Shown one piece after another: positions 50,326-58,038 of a DNA stretch of 64,000 nucleotides; positions within the stretch are counted from its first letter, which is position 1; every line of letters begins with the position of its first letter. The DNA is taken from assembly GCA_016699715.1 (NCBI GenBank), contig CP065007.1, positions 2,294,001-2,358,000 of the forward strand. Direction: 5' to 3'. The DNA comes from Candidatus Competibacteraceae bacterium (GTDB lineage Bacteria > Pseudomonadota > Gammaproteobacteria > Competibacterales > Competibacteraceae). The notes under the pieces were generated by a model. The model worked only from the letters and a program-made list of their open reading frames with translations. It did no database searches and was not told where the DNA came from. The translations under genes and the position numbers were made by a program.

Positions 50326-50715
50326 ATGACCGAAAACTGGTTGGAACGCATCAAATGGACGGCGGACGGGCTGGTGCCCGCCATCGCCCAGGACACCGAC
50401 AGCGGCCGAGTACTGATGATGGCCTGGATGAACCGGGAATCGCTGCAACGCACGGTGAAATGTGGCGAGGCGGTGTACTGGTCCCGCTCGCGCCAGCAGC
50501 TCTGGCACAAGGGTGAAACCTCGGGCAACGCCCAGAAGGTGCGGCGCATCCGGCTGGACTGCGACGCCGACGTTTTGTTGCTGGACATCGAACAAATCGG
50601 CGGCATTGCCTGTCATACCGGGCGACAGAGCTGTTTCTTCGCGGAATTGCGCGCCGGCGAATGGGTCACCGTCGATCCGGTATTGAAGGACCCACGCGAG
50701 ATGTACGGCACATGA
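50326..50715 (+). CDS. hisI: Phosphoribosyl-AMP cyclohydrolase
   Basis: This is the third step of histidine synthesis. The 129-residue stand-alone form shows [36 protein letters not shown], the metal-binding [11 protein letters not shown] and [11 protein letters not shown]. It overlaps hisE by four bases; in E. coli the two are fused. Confidence 0.96.
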   Translation: MTENWLERIKWTADGLVPAIAQDTDSGRVLMMAWMNRESLQRTVKCGEAVYWSRSRQQLWHKGETSGNAQKVRRIRLDCDADVLLLDIEQIGGIACHTGRQSCFFAELRAGEWVTVDPVLKDPREMYGT

Positions 50716-51035
50716 GCGACGAAATCCTGCGCGAGTTGGCGGCCACGCTGGAAGCACGCAAGCACGCCGATCCCGACAGCTCCTACGTCGCCCGCCTGTA
50801 TGCCAAGGGCTTGGACGCCATCCTCAAAAAGGTCGGGGAAGAAGCGGCCGAAACCTTGCTGGCCGCCAAGAATGGCGAGCCCGAGCCGCTGGTGCGCGAA
50901 ACCGCCGACCTGTGGTTTCATACCTTGGTGATGCTGGCCCATCAGGGACTCGGCCCGGATGCGGTGCTCAACGAATTGCGGCGCCGCTTTGGCACCTCCG
51001 GCCTGACCGAAAAAGCCGCCCGCGCCACCGGCTAG
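50712..51035 (+). CDS. hisE: Phosphoribosyl-ATP pyrophosphatase
   Basis: This is the second step of histidine synthesis. The 107-residue MazG-like protein shows [33 protein letters not shown] and [18 protein letters not shown]. The ATG at 50712 overlaps the hisI stop (ATGA). Confidence 0.96.
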   Translation: MSDEILRELAATLEARKHADPDSSYVARLYAKGLDAILKKVGEEAAETLLAAKNGEPEPLVRETADLWFHTLVMLAHQGLGPDAVLNELRRRFGTSGLTEKAARATG

Positions 51036-51072
51036 GCGAGCGCCATCCTCCCCTCATCAGAGGCACACCGTC

Positions 51073-51336
51073 ATGCATTTCAGTATTTGGGAACTCCTGC
51101 TCATTCTGGTCATCGTCCTGGTGCTGTTCGGCGGCAGCCGGCTGCGCAACCTCGGCTCCGACCTCGGTTCGGCCATTCGCGGCTTCCGCGACGCCATGAA
51201 GGAAGGGGGTAAACCGGAAACGGCCGGGGAAGAAGATCCCAAGAAACTCGAACAGCCCATCCTTCAGGAACACAGCAGCGGCGGTGCCACGACGGGCCTG
51301 CACGATTCGCTGGCCAAGAACCACGACAAGGTTTAA
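51073..51336 (+). CDS. tatA: Twin-arginine translocase subunit TatA
   Basis: TatA polymerises into the pore that exports folded proteins. The 87-residue protein has one membrane helix (WELLLILVIVLVLFGG), the FG hinge, and the amphipathic helix LGSDLGSAIRGFRDAMK, then a charged tail. It begins tatABC, located directly after hisE as in many gammaproteobacteria. Confidence 0.93.
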   Translation: MHFSIWELLLILVIVLVLFGGSRLRNLGSDLGSAIRGFRDAMKEGGKPETAGEEDPKKLEQPILQEHSSGGATTGLHDSLAKNHDKV

Positions 51337-51354
51337 GCGCCGGATCGCAACGAT

Positions 51355-51864
51355 ATGTTCGAAATCGGATTCTGGGAACTGGCGTTGATCAGCGTCGTCG
51401 CGATGATCGTGGTCGGTCCCGAGCGTCTGCCGGGGCTGGCGCGTACCGCCGGCCTGTGGCTGGGCAAGGCCCGACGCATGCTGGCCGACGTCAAGGCGGA
51501 AGTGGACCGGGAACTGCAACTGGAAGAACTCAAACAGTCGCTGCGCCAGCAAGGCGATTTGAACGGCATCAAAGACCTGGCGAACCGGGTCCAGTCATTG
51601 CGCCAGGAAATCCAGGAAGAACTCGAAGACGATGATCCGGGACCGCCGCCAGGCTGGCGGCCTGGCGCCGCGCCAGCTCCACCGCCGCCGGGCTGGACCC
51701 CACCGGCTTCCCACCTGGAACCACCCACCAGCGCTACGGGGCCAATGCCCGTTCATCTAGAAAAACCGGCCCCAGCCCCGGTTCATCTGCAAAAGCCGAC
51801 GCCTCAGCCGGTCGATCCGCCCGCCGAACCGGCACCACCACCCAATTCCCCCGCCGCGAACTGA
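51355..51864 (+). CDS. tatB: Twin-arginine translocase subunit TatB
   Basis: TatB receives Tat signal peptides together with TatC. The 169-residue protein starts [26 protein letters not shown], the usual TatB opening with Glu at residue 8 and the GP hinge. A long amphipathic helix follows. The last 70 residues are rich in Pro with near-repeats of [10 protein letters not shown] and [10 protein letters not shown]. tatC follows 6 bases later. Confidence 0.93.
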   Translation: MFEIGFWELALISVVAMIVVGPERLPGLARTAGLWLGKARRMLADVKAEVDRELQLEELKQSLRQQGDLNGIKDLANRVQSLRQEIQEELEDDDPGPPPGWRPGAAPAPPPPGWTPPASHLEPPTSATGPMPVHLEKPAPAPVHLQKPTPQPVDPPAEPAPPPNSPAAN

Positions 51865-51870
51865 CCCGCC

Positions 51871-52638
51871 GTGTCCGACGCCGATCACGAACAACCCTTC
51901 ATCAGCCATCTCATCGAACTGCGTACCCGGCTGCTGCGCATCGTCAGCGGAGTGCTATTGGTCTTTGTAGCGCTGTCGCCATTCTCCAATCCGATCTATT
52001 CCATGCTGGCCGGCCCCTTGACCCGACACATGCCGGCCCAAAGCAGCATGATCGCAATCGACGTGCTGTCGCCGTTTCTGACTCCGCTCAAATTCACTCT
52101 GGTGCTGGCGGTCTTCATCACCATTCCGTGGATTCTTTACCAAATCTGGGCCTTCATCGCGCCGGGTCTGTATCAAAAGGAGAAACGACTGGCCCTGCCG
52201 GTCCTGATCTCCAGCACCTTGCTGTTCTACTGCGGCATGGCTTTCGCCTACTTCGTGATCATGCCGATCTTCTTCGCCTTCATCACCAGCACCGCGCCGG
52301 AAGGAGTGGCGGTGATGACCGACATCAACCGCTATCTCGACTTCGTGATGACGATCTTTTTCGCCTTCGGGGTCGCGTTTGAAGTACCGGTCGCCACGGT
52401 CATTCTGGTGCTCATCGGCATCGTCACCCCCGAAGTCATGGCCGCCAAACGGCCCTATGTCATCGTTGGCGCCTTTGTCGTCGGTATGTTGCTGACCCCA
52501 CCGGACGTGATTTCGCAGACCCTGCTGGCGCTGCCCATGTGGCTGTTGTTCGAGGTCGGTATCTTCGTCTCGCGCCTGTTGCTACGGCGCCGCGGCGAAG
52601 CACGGGCGGCAACGGCGGCACCGAGCGGCCAGCGGTAA
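51871..52638 (+). CDS. tatC: Twin-arginine translocase subunit TatC
   Basis: TatC is the signal-peptide receptor with six membrane helices. The 255-residue protein shows [15 protein letters not shown], the loop [23 protein letters not shown], and [20 protein letters not shown]. The start is GTG 51871. It is the last tat gene. Confidence 0.95.
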   Translation: MSDADHEQPFISHLIELRTRLLRIVSGVLLVFVALSPFSNPIYSMLAGPLTRHMPAQSSMIAIDVLSPFLTPLKFTLVLAVFITIPWILYQIWAFIAPGLYQKEKRLALPVLISSTLLFYCGMAFAYFVIMPIFFAFITSTAPEGVAVMTDINRYLDFVMTIFFAFGVAFEVPVATVILVLIGIVTPEVMAAKRPYVIVGAFVVGMLLTPPDVISQTLLALPMWLLFEVGIFVSRLLLRRRGEARAATAAPSGQR

Positions 52639-52681
52639 GCGGTCAGCGGTCAGCGCTTCAAGCAGCCGTGGAATCCCAACG

Positions 52682-53041
52682 ATGATCGGCGCGCTGGCGG
52701 TGTTGCTGGCCTTCCAGCTGACCGGAGAGATCGCGATCCGCTGGAGCGGTGTTCCGGTACCGGGACCCGTGGTTGGCATGTTGTTGTTGTTCCTGGCGCT
52801 GCGCTGGCGCAAGGCATTGCCCGATCCCCTGCGCGCCACAGCGGAAACCCTGCTGTCGCATCTGTCGTTGTTATTCATCCCGGCCGGGGTTGGGATCGTA
52901 CAGCACGGGGCGCGGCTGGCGGAGGAATGGCTGGCGATAACGGTTGCTCTAGTGCTGAGCACGTTGATCACGGTCGCCGTTACCGCGCTGGTGATGCAAA
53001 CCGTCATCCGCTGGCGACGTGGAGCGCCGCATGATGGATAG
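52682..53041 (+). CDS. LrgA/CidA-family holin-like membrane protein
   Basis: This 119-residue protein has four predicted membrane helices and the family pattern IRWSGVPVPGPVVGMLLLFL and LLSHLSLLFIPAGVGIVQHG. LrgA/CidA proteins act with an LrgB/CidB partner in metabolite (pyruvate) transport and, in some species, cell lysis control. The partner overlaps it by 11 bases. Confidence 0.9.
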   Translation: MIGALAVLLAFQLTGEIAIRWSGVPVPGPVVGMLLLFLALRWRKALPDPLRATAETLLSHLSLLFIPAGVGIVQHGARLAEEWLAITVALVLSTLITVAVTALVMQTVIRWRRGAPHDG

Positions 53042-53762
53042 GATTTTCATTGATATCTGGGTGTACCTGGCCGCCTCGCCGCTGCTGTGGCTAACCCTCA
53101 CCCTGGCCGTTTACCTGGCCGGGCAATGGCTGTTTCGGCGCAGCGGCGGCCGAGCGCTATTCAACCCGGTGGCGCTGGCGATCACCCTGCTGGTGCTGCT
53201 CCTGCTGCTGACCGGCACCCCCTATTCCACTTACTTCACCGGCGCGCGGTTCATTCACTTTCTGCTTGGCCCGGCGACCGTGGCGCTGGCGGTGCCGCTC
53301 TATCTGCACTGGAAGCGGATACGGCAACTGGCCTTGCCGATCCTCGCCGGATTGCTGGTCGGCTCGCTGACCGCAATCCTGTCGGCAATGGGGATTGCCG
53401 AGTTGCTGGGCGGTTCGCCGCGCACCCTGCTATCGCTGGCGCCCAAGTCGGTGACCACCCCGGTGGCGATGGGGATCGCCGAAAAGATCGGCGGCCTGCC
53501 TTCGCTGACCGCGGTTCTGGTGATTTTGACCGGCGTCATCGGGGCGGTCGCCGCGCCGGCCCTGTTGGACTGGCTGCGGGTTCGGGACGATGCCGTCAAG
53601 GGGCTGGCCATCGGCGTGGCGGCACACGGGATCGGCACGGCGCGGGCCTTGCAGATCAGCGGTCTGGCGGGGGCCTTCGCTGGATTGGCCATCGGCCTGA
53701 ATGCCCTATTGACCGCGTTGCTGGTCCCGCTGGTTGTCCGATTGCTCCATCTGGCGCCTTGA
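53031..53762 (+). CDS. LrgB/CidB-family membrane protein
   Basis: This partner of LrgA has 243 residues and seven or so membrane helices. Family motifs are GPATVALAVPLYLHW, LAPKSVTTPVAMGIAEKIGG, and GVAAHGIGTARAL. ATG 53031 lies inside the end of lrgA; ATG 53034 and GTG 53019 are also possible. The two overlap, so stoichiometric synthesis is likely. Confidence 0.92.
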   Translation: MMDRIFIDIWVYLAASPLLWLTLTLAVYLAGQWLFRRSGGRALFNPVALAITLLVLLLLLTGTPYSTYFTGARFIHFLLGPATVALAVPLYLHWKRIRQLALPILAGLLVGSLTAILSAMGIAELLGGSPRTLLSLAPKSVTTPVAMGIAEKIGGLPSLTAVLVILTGVIGAVAAPALLDWLRVRDDAVKGLAIGVAAHGIGTARALQISGLAGAFAGLAIGLNALLTALLVPLVVRLLHLAP

Positions 53763-53800
53763 TCCTGGAGATGGTCGCAGGCCTGGGCGTCGTGTCGCGC

Positions 53801-54589
53801 TCAGCCGCCAAAAGCCGGGCTACTGGTCGGAGCCGCTGGCAACCCGAACCGTTGCGGATAACGCACTGCCAGCAGGTACAAGCCTTCGGCCGGCGCGGTC
53901 ACCCCGGCCTGCGTGCGATCACGGCTTTCCAACACCTCCGCGGCCCATTCAATCGGCTGGTCGCCGACCCCGATCGCCAGCAACACCCCAGCGATATTGC
54001 GCACCATATGATGCAAAAAGGCGTTGGCCTCGATTTCCAGCAACACACCATCGCCCTGCCGCCATACCGCCAGTTCCAGAATTTCCCGGATCGGGTGACG
54101 AGCTTGACACTCCGCGGCGCGGAACGCGTTGAAATCGTGCTCGCCAATCAGCATCTGACCGGCCGCGCGCATCCGTGCGACATCCAGCGGCCGGTAGTGC
54201 CAAACCGCCCGCCCCCGCCACAAGGCCGAACGCTGGGAATGGTTATAGATCAGATAACGATAGCGGCGGGCCGAGGCCGAGAAGCGAGCATGAAAATCGT
54301 CCGGTACCTCGCAAGCCCAGCTCAGGCTGAGATCCGGCGGTAAGTGGGCGTTGCCGCCTCGCACCCACGCCCGCGTCGATCGGATCGCCCGGGTGTCGAA
54401 ATGAGCAACTTGGCCGACGGCGTGGACGCCGGCATCGGTGCGACCCGCGCAAGTCAGGCCGACCGGGTGATCGGCAACCCTGGCCAGCGCTCGCTCCAGA
54501 CTGGCCTGCACGGTTCGCACTCCCAGCGGCTGCGCTTGCCAGCCACGAAAACCGACTCCGTCGTATTGGATACCCAACGCCACGCGCAT
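53801..54589 (-). CDS. truA: tRNA pseudouridine(38-40) synthase
   Basis: TruA makes pseudouridines in the anticodon stem-loop. The 262-residue protein shows GIQYDGVGFRGWQAQP, the catalytic Asp in CAGRTDAGVHAVGQVAHF, FHARFSASARRYRYLI, and FLHHMVRNIAGVLLAIG. It converges on lrgB. Confidence 0.96.
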   Translation of the reverse strand: MRVALGIQYDGVGFRGWQAQPLGVRTVQASLERALARVADHPVGLTCAGRTDAGVHAVGQVAHFDTRAIRSTRAWVRGGNAHLPPDLSLSWACEVPDDFHARFSASARRYRYLIYNHSQRSALWRGRAVWHYRPLDVARMRAAGQMLIGEHDFNAFRAAECQARHPIREILELAVWRQGDGVLLEIEANAFLHHMVRNIAGVLLAIGVGDQPIEWAAEVLESRDRTQAGVTAPAEGLYLLAVRYPQRFGLPAAPTSSPAFGG

Positions 54590-54615
54590 CGTCCAAAAAT
54601 TCTCCCCGATCCAAC

Positions 54616-54646
54616 GAAAATCCCCCGACCGCGGTGGCCGGGGGAT
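54616..54646 (-). terminator. Rho-independent terminator of the L,D-transpeptidase gene
   Basis: ATCCCCCG (54620-54627) pairs with CGGGGGAT (54639-54646). On the minus strand the stem is followed by TTTTCG. It separates the L,D-transpeptidase gene from truA. Confidence 0.75.
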
Positions 54647-54670
54647 GGCGCTTACCTATGGAAGGATGCT

Positions 54671-56548
54671 TTAGGCATCGCCGCCCTGGATCACTCCTTT
54701 CTGGTAAAGAGCCCGGACCATGGGCTTGTCGCGCTGATAGATATCATCGCGAAAATTGAGAAAACCCTCGTCATCGACCCAGGCCGTCCAGTACAGCAGG
54801 TACACCGGCACTTCCTCCGGTAAACGGACAACCCGCTGCTTGCCGCTGGCGGCAGCGGTCTTGATCGTGTCCTTGTTCCACTTCGGGTCATGTTTGAGCA
54901 GATAATTGGCCAATTCCACCGGATTGGAAATGCGGATGCAACCGGAGCTGTAAGTCCGCTGGTTGCGGCTGAACAACTCCCGTGAGGGGGTGTCGTGCAA
55001 GTAGATACTGTAGGGGTTCGGGAACATGAACTTGATCCCGCCCAGCGCGTTGCGAGGCCCGGCATCCTGGCGCAACTGATAGCGGAAGCTTTTAGCACTG
55101 ACCGCACGCCAATCGATCGAACCGGGGTCGATTTCCTGGCCAGCACTATTATAGATCCGAATCTTTTGCCTCTTGAGCGCGTAAGGGTTGCGCTTGAGCT
55201 GTGGCAGTTTGTCTTTCACCGCAATGGAGCGCGGTACGTACCACTTCGGGCTCAACACCAGGTAGGCCATGTTGGCGGTGAAGGTTGGCGTTTGCCGCTC
55301 CTGGCGACCCACCACCACTTTCGCTTCCATCACCTGCCGGCCATTCTCGAACACGCCCATCTTAAAGCTGGGGATGTTGACCAGGATGTAGCGTGGCCCG
55401 AAATCGTCCGGCAGCCAGCGCCAGCGCTCCATGTTCAGCTCCACCTGGCGCATCCGCTCCGACACCGGCACGTTCAAGGCAGCCAGCGTGGCGGTATTAA
55501 CGGTTCCGGTTTCCTTCAACCCGTGTCGTTTCTGGAAGCGGCGCAGCGCCTCGGCGACCGATTTGTCGTAGGCGCCGTTCTTAGCGGACTGCTCCTGTCC
55601 GGCCGGCAAGTCGCCGCTAGCCTGCAAGCGGGCTCGCAACCGCTCCACTTGCGAGCCCCGCACCCCTTTGGCGGAACCGACGAGGGGCCAGCCGCCCGCC
55701 TGTTCGACCGTCCGATAGCGCCGCAACACCTCCCGCAATTCGACGTAGCCTTTGCTCCGCGGCGACAGCGCTTGCAGCGACTTGGCCACGGTGTCGTCGG
55801 CCAGCGCTCGCTCCAACACCTCGGTCAAATCGCGGGAACGCGGCTTGATCGTCCACTCGGGATCGATCTTGCGGGGTGGCAGCCGACCGGACAGCAGATG
55901 GGAACCGTAGGTCAGAAACGTGTCGGTGAACAGTAAATCGAAATCGGCCAACTGGCCGGCGGTCGGCGCGGCGGTATCTCGCTGGAGCGCCTCATACAGC
56001 TTGCGCAAGTGGGCGTGGGGATAGTCGGTGGATCGCAACCCCTCATGCTCGGCCTGACCCAGGGTCCGCAACAGGCTATCCGCCACCGGCAACGGCTTGC
56101 CACCGGCGTCGAGCCAGGCAGCTCGATAGTTGCGCCCAGCATAGAAGGGAATCAGGTACTCCAGCGAGTGCAGCGTCAGCTTATCGACCCGCAGGCTGGA
56201 CGGCGGCGGGTCGATCCGCACCTGCTGGCAGATGCCGGCGGCAACCTGTTCCGCCAACCCGTCGCCGGTTGGACAGGGCGGCAGCGGTGGCGGCCCAGCC
56301 ATCGGGTCCGCTGGCAAGGTTTGCGCTTCGGCCGGCGGTGGCTCGGCCTCGTCGGCGCTCTCGGAGTTCTGGTCGGCTTGCGGGCTGGCCACCGACGACA
56401 TCCCGCCCATCCCAACCGCACCGCCGCCAGCCCTCTGGATTTCGGGGCCTTGGCCACCGGCCACCTGCGCCACCACCGGCCAGGTGTTGAACGCGCACGC
56501 GCCCAGCAATATACAAAGCCATATAGGAAAAATGATTCGCTTGGACAT
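54671..56548 (-). CDS. L,D-transpeptidase of the YcbB (LdtD) type
   Basis: This enzyme makes 3-3 peptidoglycan cross-links in the periplasm. From ATG 56548 the 625 residues begin with a signal whose FPIWLCILLGACAF looks like a lipobox (LGAC). A scaffold domain, a peptidoglycan-binding domain (VAEALRRFQKRHGLKETGTV) and the YkuD catalytic domain follow, with the motif HDTPSRELFSRN and SSGCIRISNPVELANYL (His, Cys, Arg). The residue before GC is Ser rather than the more frequent His. Confidence 0.9.
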   Translation of the reverse strand: MSKRIIFPIWLCILLGACAFNTWPVVAQVAGGQGPEIQRAGGGAVGMGGMSSVASPQADQNSESADEAEPPPAEAQTLPADPMAGPPPLPPCPTGDGLAEQVAAGICQQVRIDPPPSSLRVDKLTLHSLEYLIPFYAGRNYRAAWLDAGGKPLPVADSLLRTLGQAEHEGLRSTDYPHAHLRKLYEALQRDTAAPTAGQLADFDLLFTDTFLTYGSHLLSGRLPPRKIDPEWTIKPRSRDLTEVLERALADDTVAKSLQALSPRSKGYVELREVLRRYRTVEQAGGWPLVGSAKGVRGSQVERLRARLQASGDLPAGQEQSAKNGAYDKSVAEALRRFQKRHGLKETGTVNTATLAALNVPVSERMRQVELNMERWRWLPDDFGPRYILVNIPSFKMGVFENGRQVMEAKVVVGRQERQTPTFTANMAYLVLSPKWYVPRSIAVKDKLPQLKRNPYALKRQKIRIYNSAGQEIDPGSIDWRAVSAKSFRYQLRQDAGPRNALGGIKFMFPNPYSIYLHDTPSRELFSRNQRTYSSGCIRISNPVELANYLLKHDPKWNKDTIKTAAASGKQRVVRLPEEVPVYLLYWTAWVDDEGFLNFRDDIYQRDKPMVRALYQKGVIQGGDA

Positions 56549-56705
56549 GGAAACGACTGCCCCAATGCATTGAAGTAGCATACTGTGTCGTATCATCATA
56601 CCAACAAAGTATTAAAGTAGCCACGCCTCGGCGACATAAAACAACAGGTATCGACTGTTCGACTCCTTCAGCATTAGAGGGTGGAACCCCCCAATGATTC
56701 CACGC

Positions 56706-57044
56706 TTACCAGTGCGAAATTTCCCGTAATTCCAGCAGAATTTCGTTCAAGGGCGCATCGGTGCCTTCCACGATGCAAACCAGGTTGCCGACGCCGCAGA
56801 TCGACTGTGCCGCGCCCCGAGCAATCCAGCCATGCGGTGGGGTCCAACCGCGCATGCCGGTGAACATGGCGAGCTGGTCGGCATTGCCCTGGATCATCCG
56901 TCGGTAATCGTGCGCGAACTGAGCCAGCCGCGCCATATCGTCGCGTCCCATCAAACCGTAGCCTTCGAGCAGATAGCCATCATCGCGGAAATGGCAGACC
57001 ACGTTGACCCCATCCAAAGCCAGAATACGCCGGATCATGCTCAT
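56706..57044 (-). CDS. DUF2173-family protein, paralogue 3
   Basis: This cytoplasmic protein has 112 residues, no signal and no membrane segment. It begins MSMIRRILALDGVNVVCHFR and has the shared core MARLAQFAHDYRRMIQGNAD, TPPHGWIARGAAQSICGVGN. The fold of DUF2173 proteins resembles roadblock/LC7 domains. Its start overlaps the end of the next upstream paralogue by ATGA. Function unknown. Confidence 0.75.
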   Translation of the reverse strand: MSMIRRILALDGVNVVCHFRDDGYLLEGYGLMGRDDMARLAQFAHDYRRMIQGNADQLAMFTGMRGWTPPHGWIARGAAQSICGVGNLVCIVEGTDAPLNEILLELREISHW

Positions 57045-57442
57045 GGAACCGGCTCCTGTTCTTCCAAGATCGCGAACGCTGCTTCATAGTCGGCCTTTTC
57101 GTTGCCCAGCACCACCCCCATGAACGGCGGCAAGCTGGCCTTGCCCTCGCCCTTGAACTGCTCCCGATGGAGGCCACTGATCACGACCGACCAGTCGAAG
57201 CCGACCAGGGTGAATTCCTGGATTGGATAAAACCCCTTCATGCTGGTCACCTTCTCCCAGCCACGCGCCTGCATGGTGGCAATGCTCAGATTGGCCGCGC
57301 ACATGTGGGCCAGCAGGTCGAGCGTGGTTTCGTTGATGCGTTCGGGGTAGGCGATGCGCTGGTCCAGCAGCTCGCCGCTACCCCGAAATTCGAAAGCCGC
57401 CATCGCCCCCGGCAATTGCATCAGTTGGTCGAGTGTTGCCAT
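57041..57442 (-). CDS. DUF2173-family protein, paralogue 2
   Basis: This 133-residue protein starts MATLDQLMQLPGAMAAFEFR and aligns with its neighbours through LLAHMCAANLSIATMQARG and FTLVGFDWSVVISG, but it has a longer C-terminus. It is coupled to paralogue 3 by a 4-base overlap. I recognise the family but no function is established. Confidence 0.75.
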   Translation of the reverse strand: MATLDQLMQLPGAMAAFEFRGSGELLDQRIAYPERINETTLDLLAHMCAANLSIATMQARGWEKVTSMKGFYPIQEFTLVGFDWSVVISGLHREQFKGEGKASLPPFMGVVLGNEKADYEAAFAILEEQEPVP

Positions 57443-57486
57443 CGGTCACTTCTCCTTAATTTCTTCGGTGGACTGGCCAGGCGAGT

Positions 57487-57843
57487 TCAGATCAGACCGG
57501 AGGGCGCCTTGGCCATGGCCTGGCGCATGAATCCAACGATGTCGTTGATTGAGCACTGGGCGTTATCAAGCATGCAAAATACATTCGCCATGACGCACAC
57601 GGTATAGTCGGAACCATGCACTACCCAGCCACGCGGCGGTTGCAGTCCACTGCGTGGCTGGAAGGCTTCGAGCATTCTGCCCTCCATGTTCACGCCCATG
57701 GTGGTGGCGCGGCACATGATGGAAGCCATGCGGGCATGTTCTTCAGTGAGGGCGCCGCGGTAGGAAAACCGGTCACCCCGGTAGGCATATTCGCCGGCGG
57801 CGACGACACCGGGTCTGGCCAGCAGATCGCTCACAATGCTCAT
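57487..57843 (-). CDS. DUF2173-family protein, paralogue 1
   Basis: This 118-residue protein is the most typical member: MSIVSDLLARPGVVAAGEYA, EEHARMASIMCRATTMGVNM, and PPRGWVVHGSDYTVCVMANV. GAGGAAA nine bases upstream fixes ATG 57843. It leads the three-gene run. DUF2173 genes often occur in sulfur-oxidising bacteria, but no sulfur genes lie beside it. Confidence 0.78.
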   Translation of the reverse strand: MSIVSDLLARPGVVAAGEYAYRGDRFSYRGALTEEHARMASIMCRATTMGVNMEGRMLEAFQPRSGLQPPRGWVVHGSDYTVCVMANVFCMLDNAQCSINDIVGFMRQAMAKAPSGLI

Positions 57844-58038
57844 CCGTAAATTTCCTCGGGTGGTGGCTGGCGTTATGATGAGGTGAGGGGTGGTGCTCGT
57901 GCTCGCACGCGCAGCCGACCCAAACCACAATATTCTGATAAAACAATAGTCAAGGCAGCGCACAAATGCACGTTGAGGCGATCACGGAAAATAGTGCCGG
58001 GACGGCCTCCGCCACCTCCGTTGAACCGGTTCGCGCCC
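57844..58038. other. Divergent region between the DUF2173 run and hrpB
   Basis: About 195 bases. TTGACT near 57950 on the minus strand could be a -35, but no good -10 stands at the right distance. Confidence 0.25.

Noticed and set aside
52632..52652. Tandem AGCGGTC repeats between tatC and lrgA
   Set aside because: Only about three short copies are present and they look like chance expansion without a clear role.
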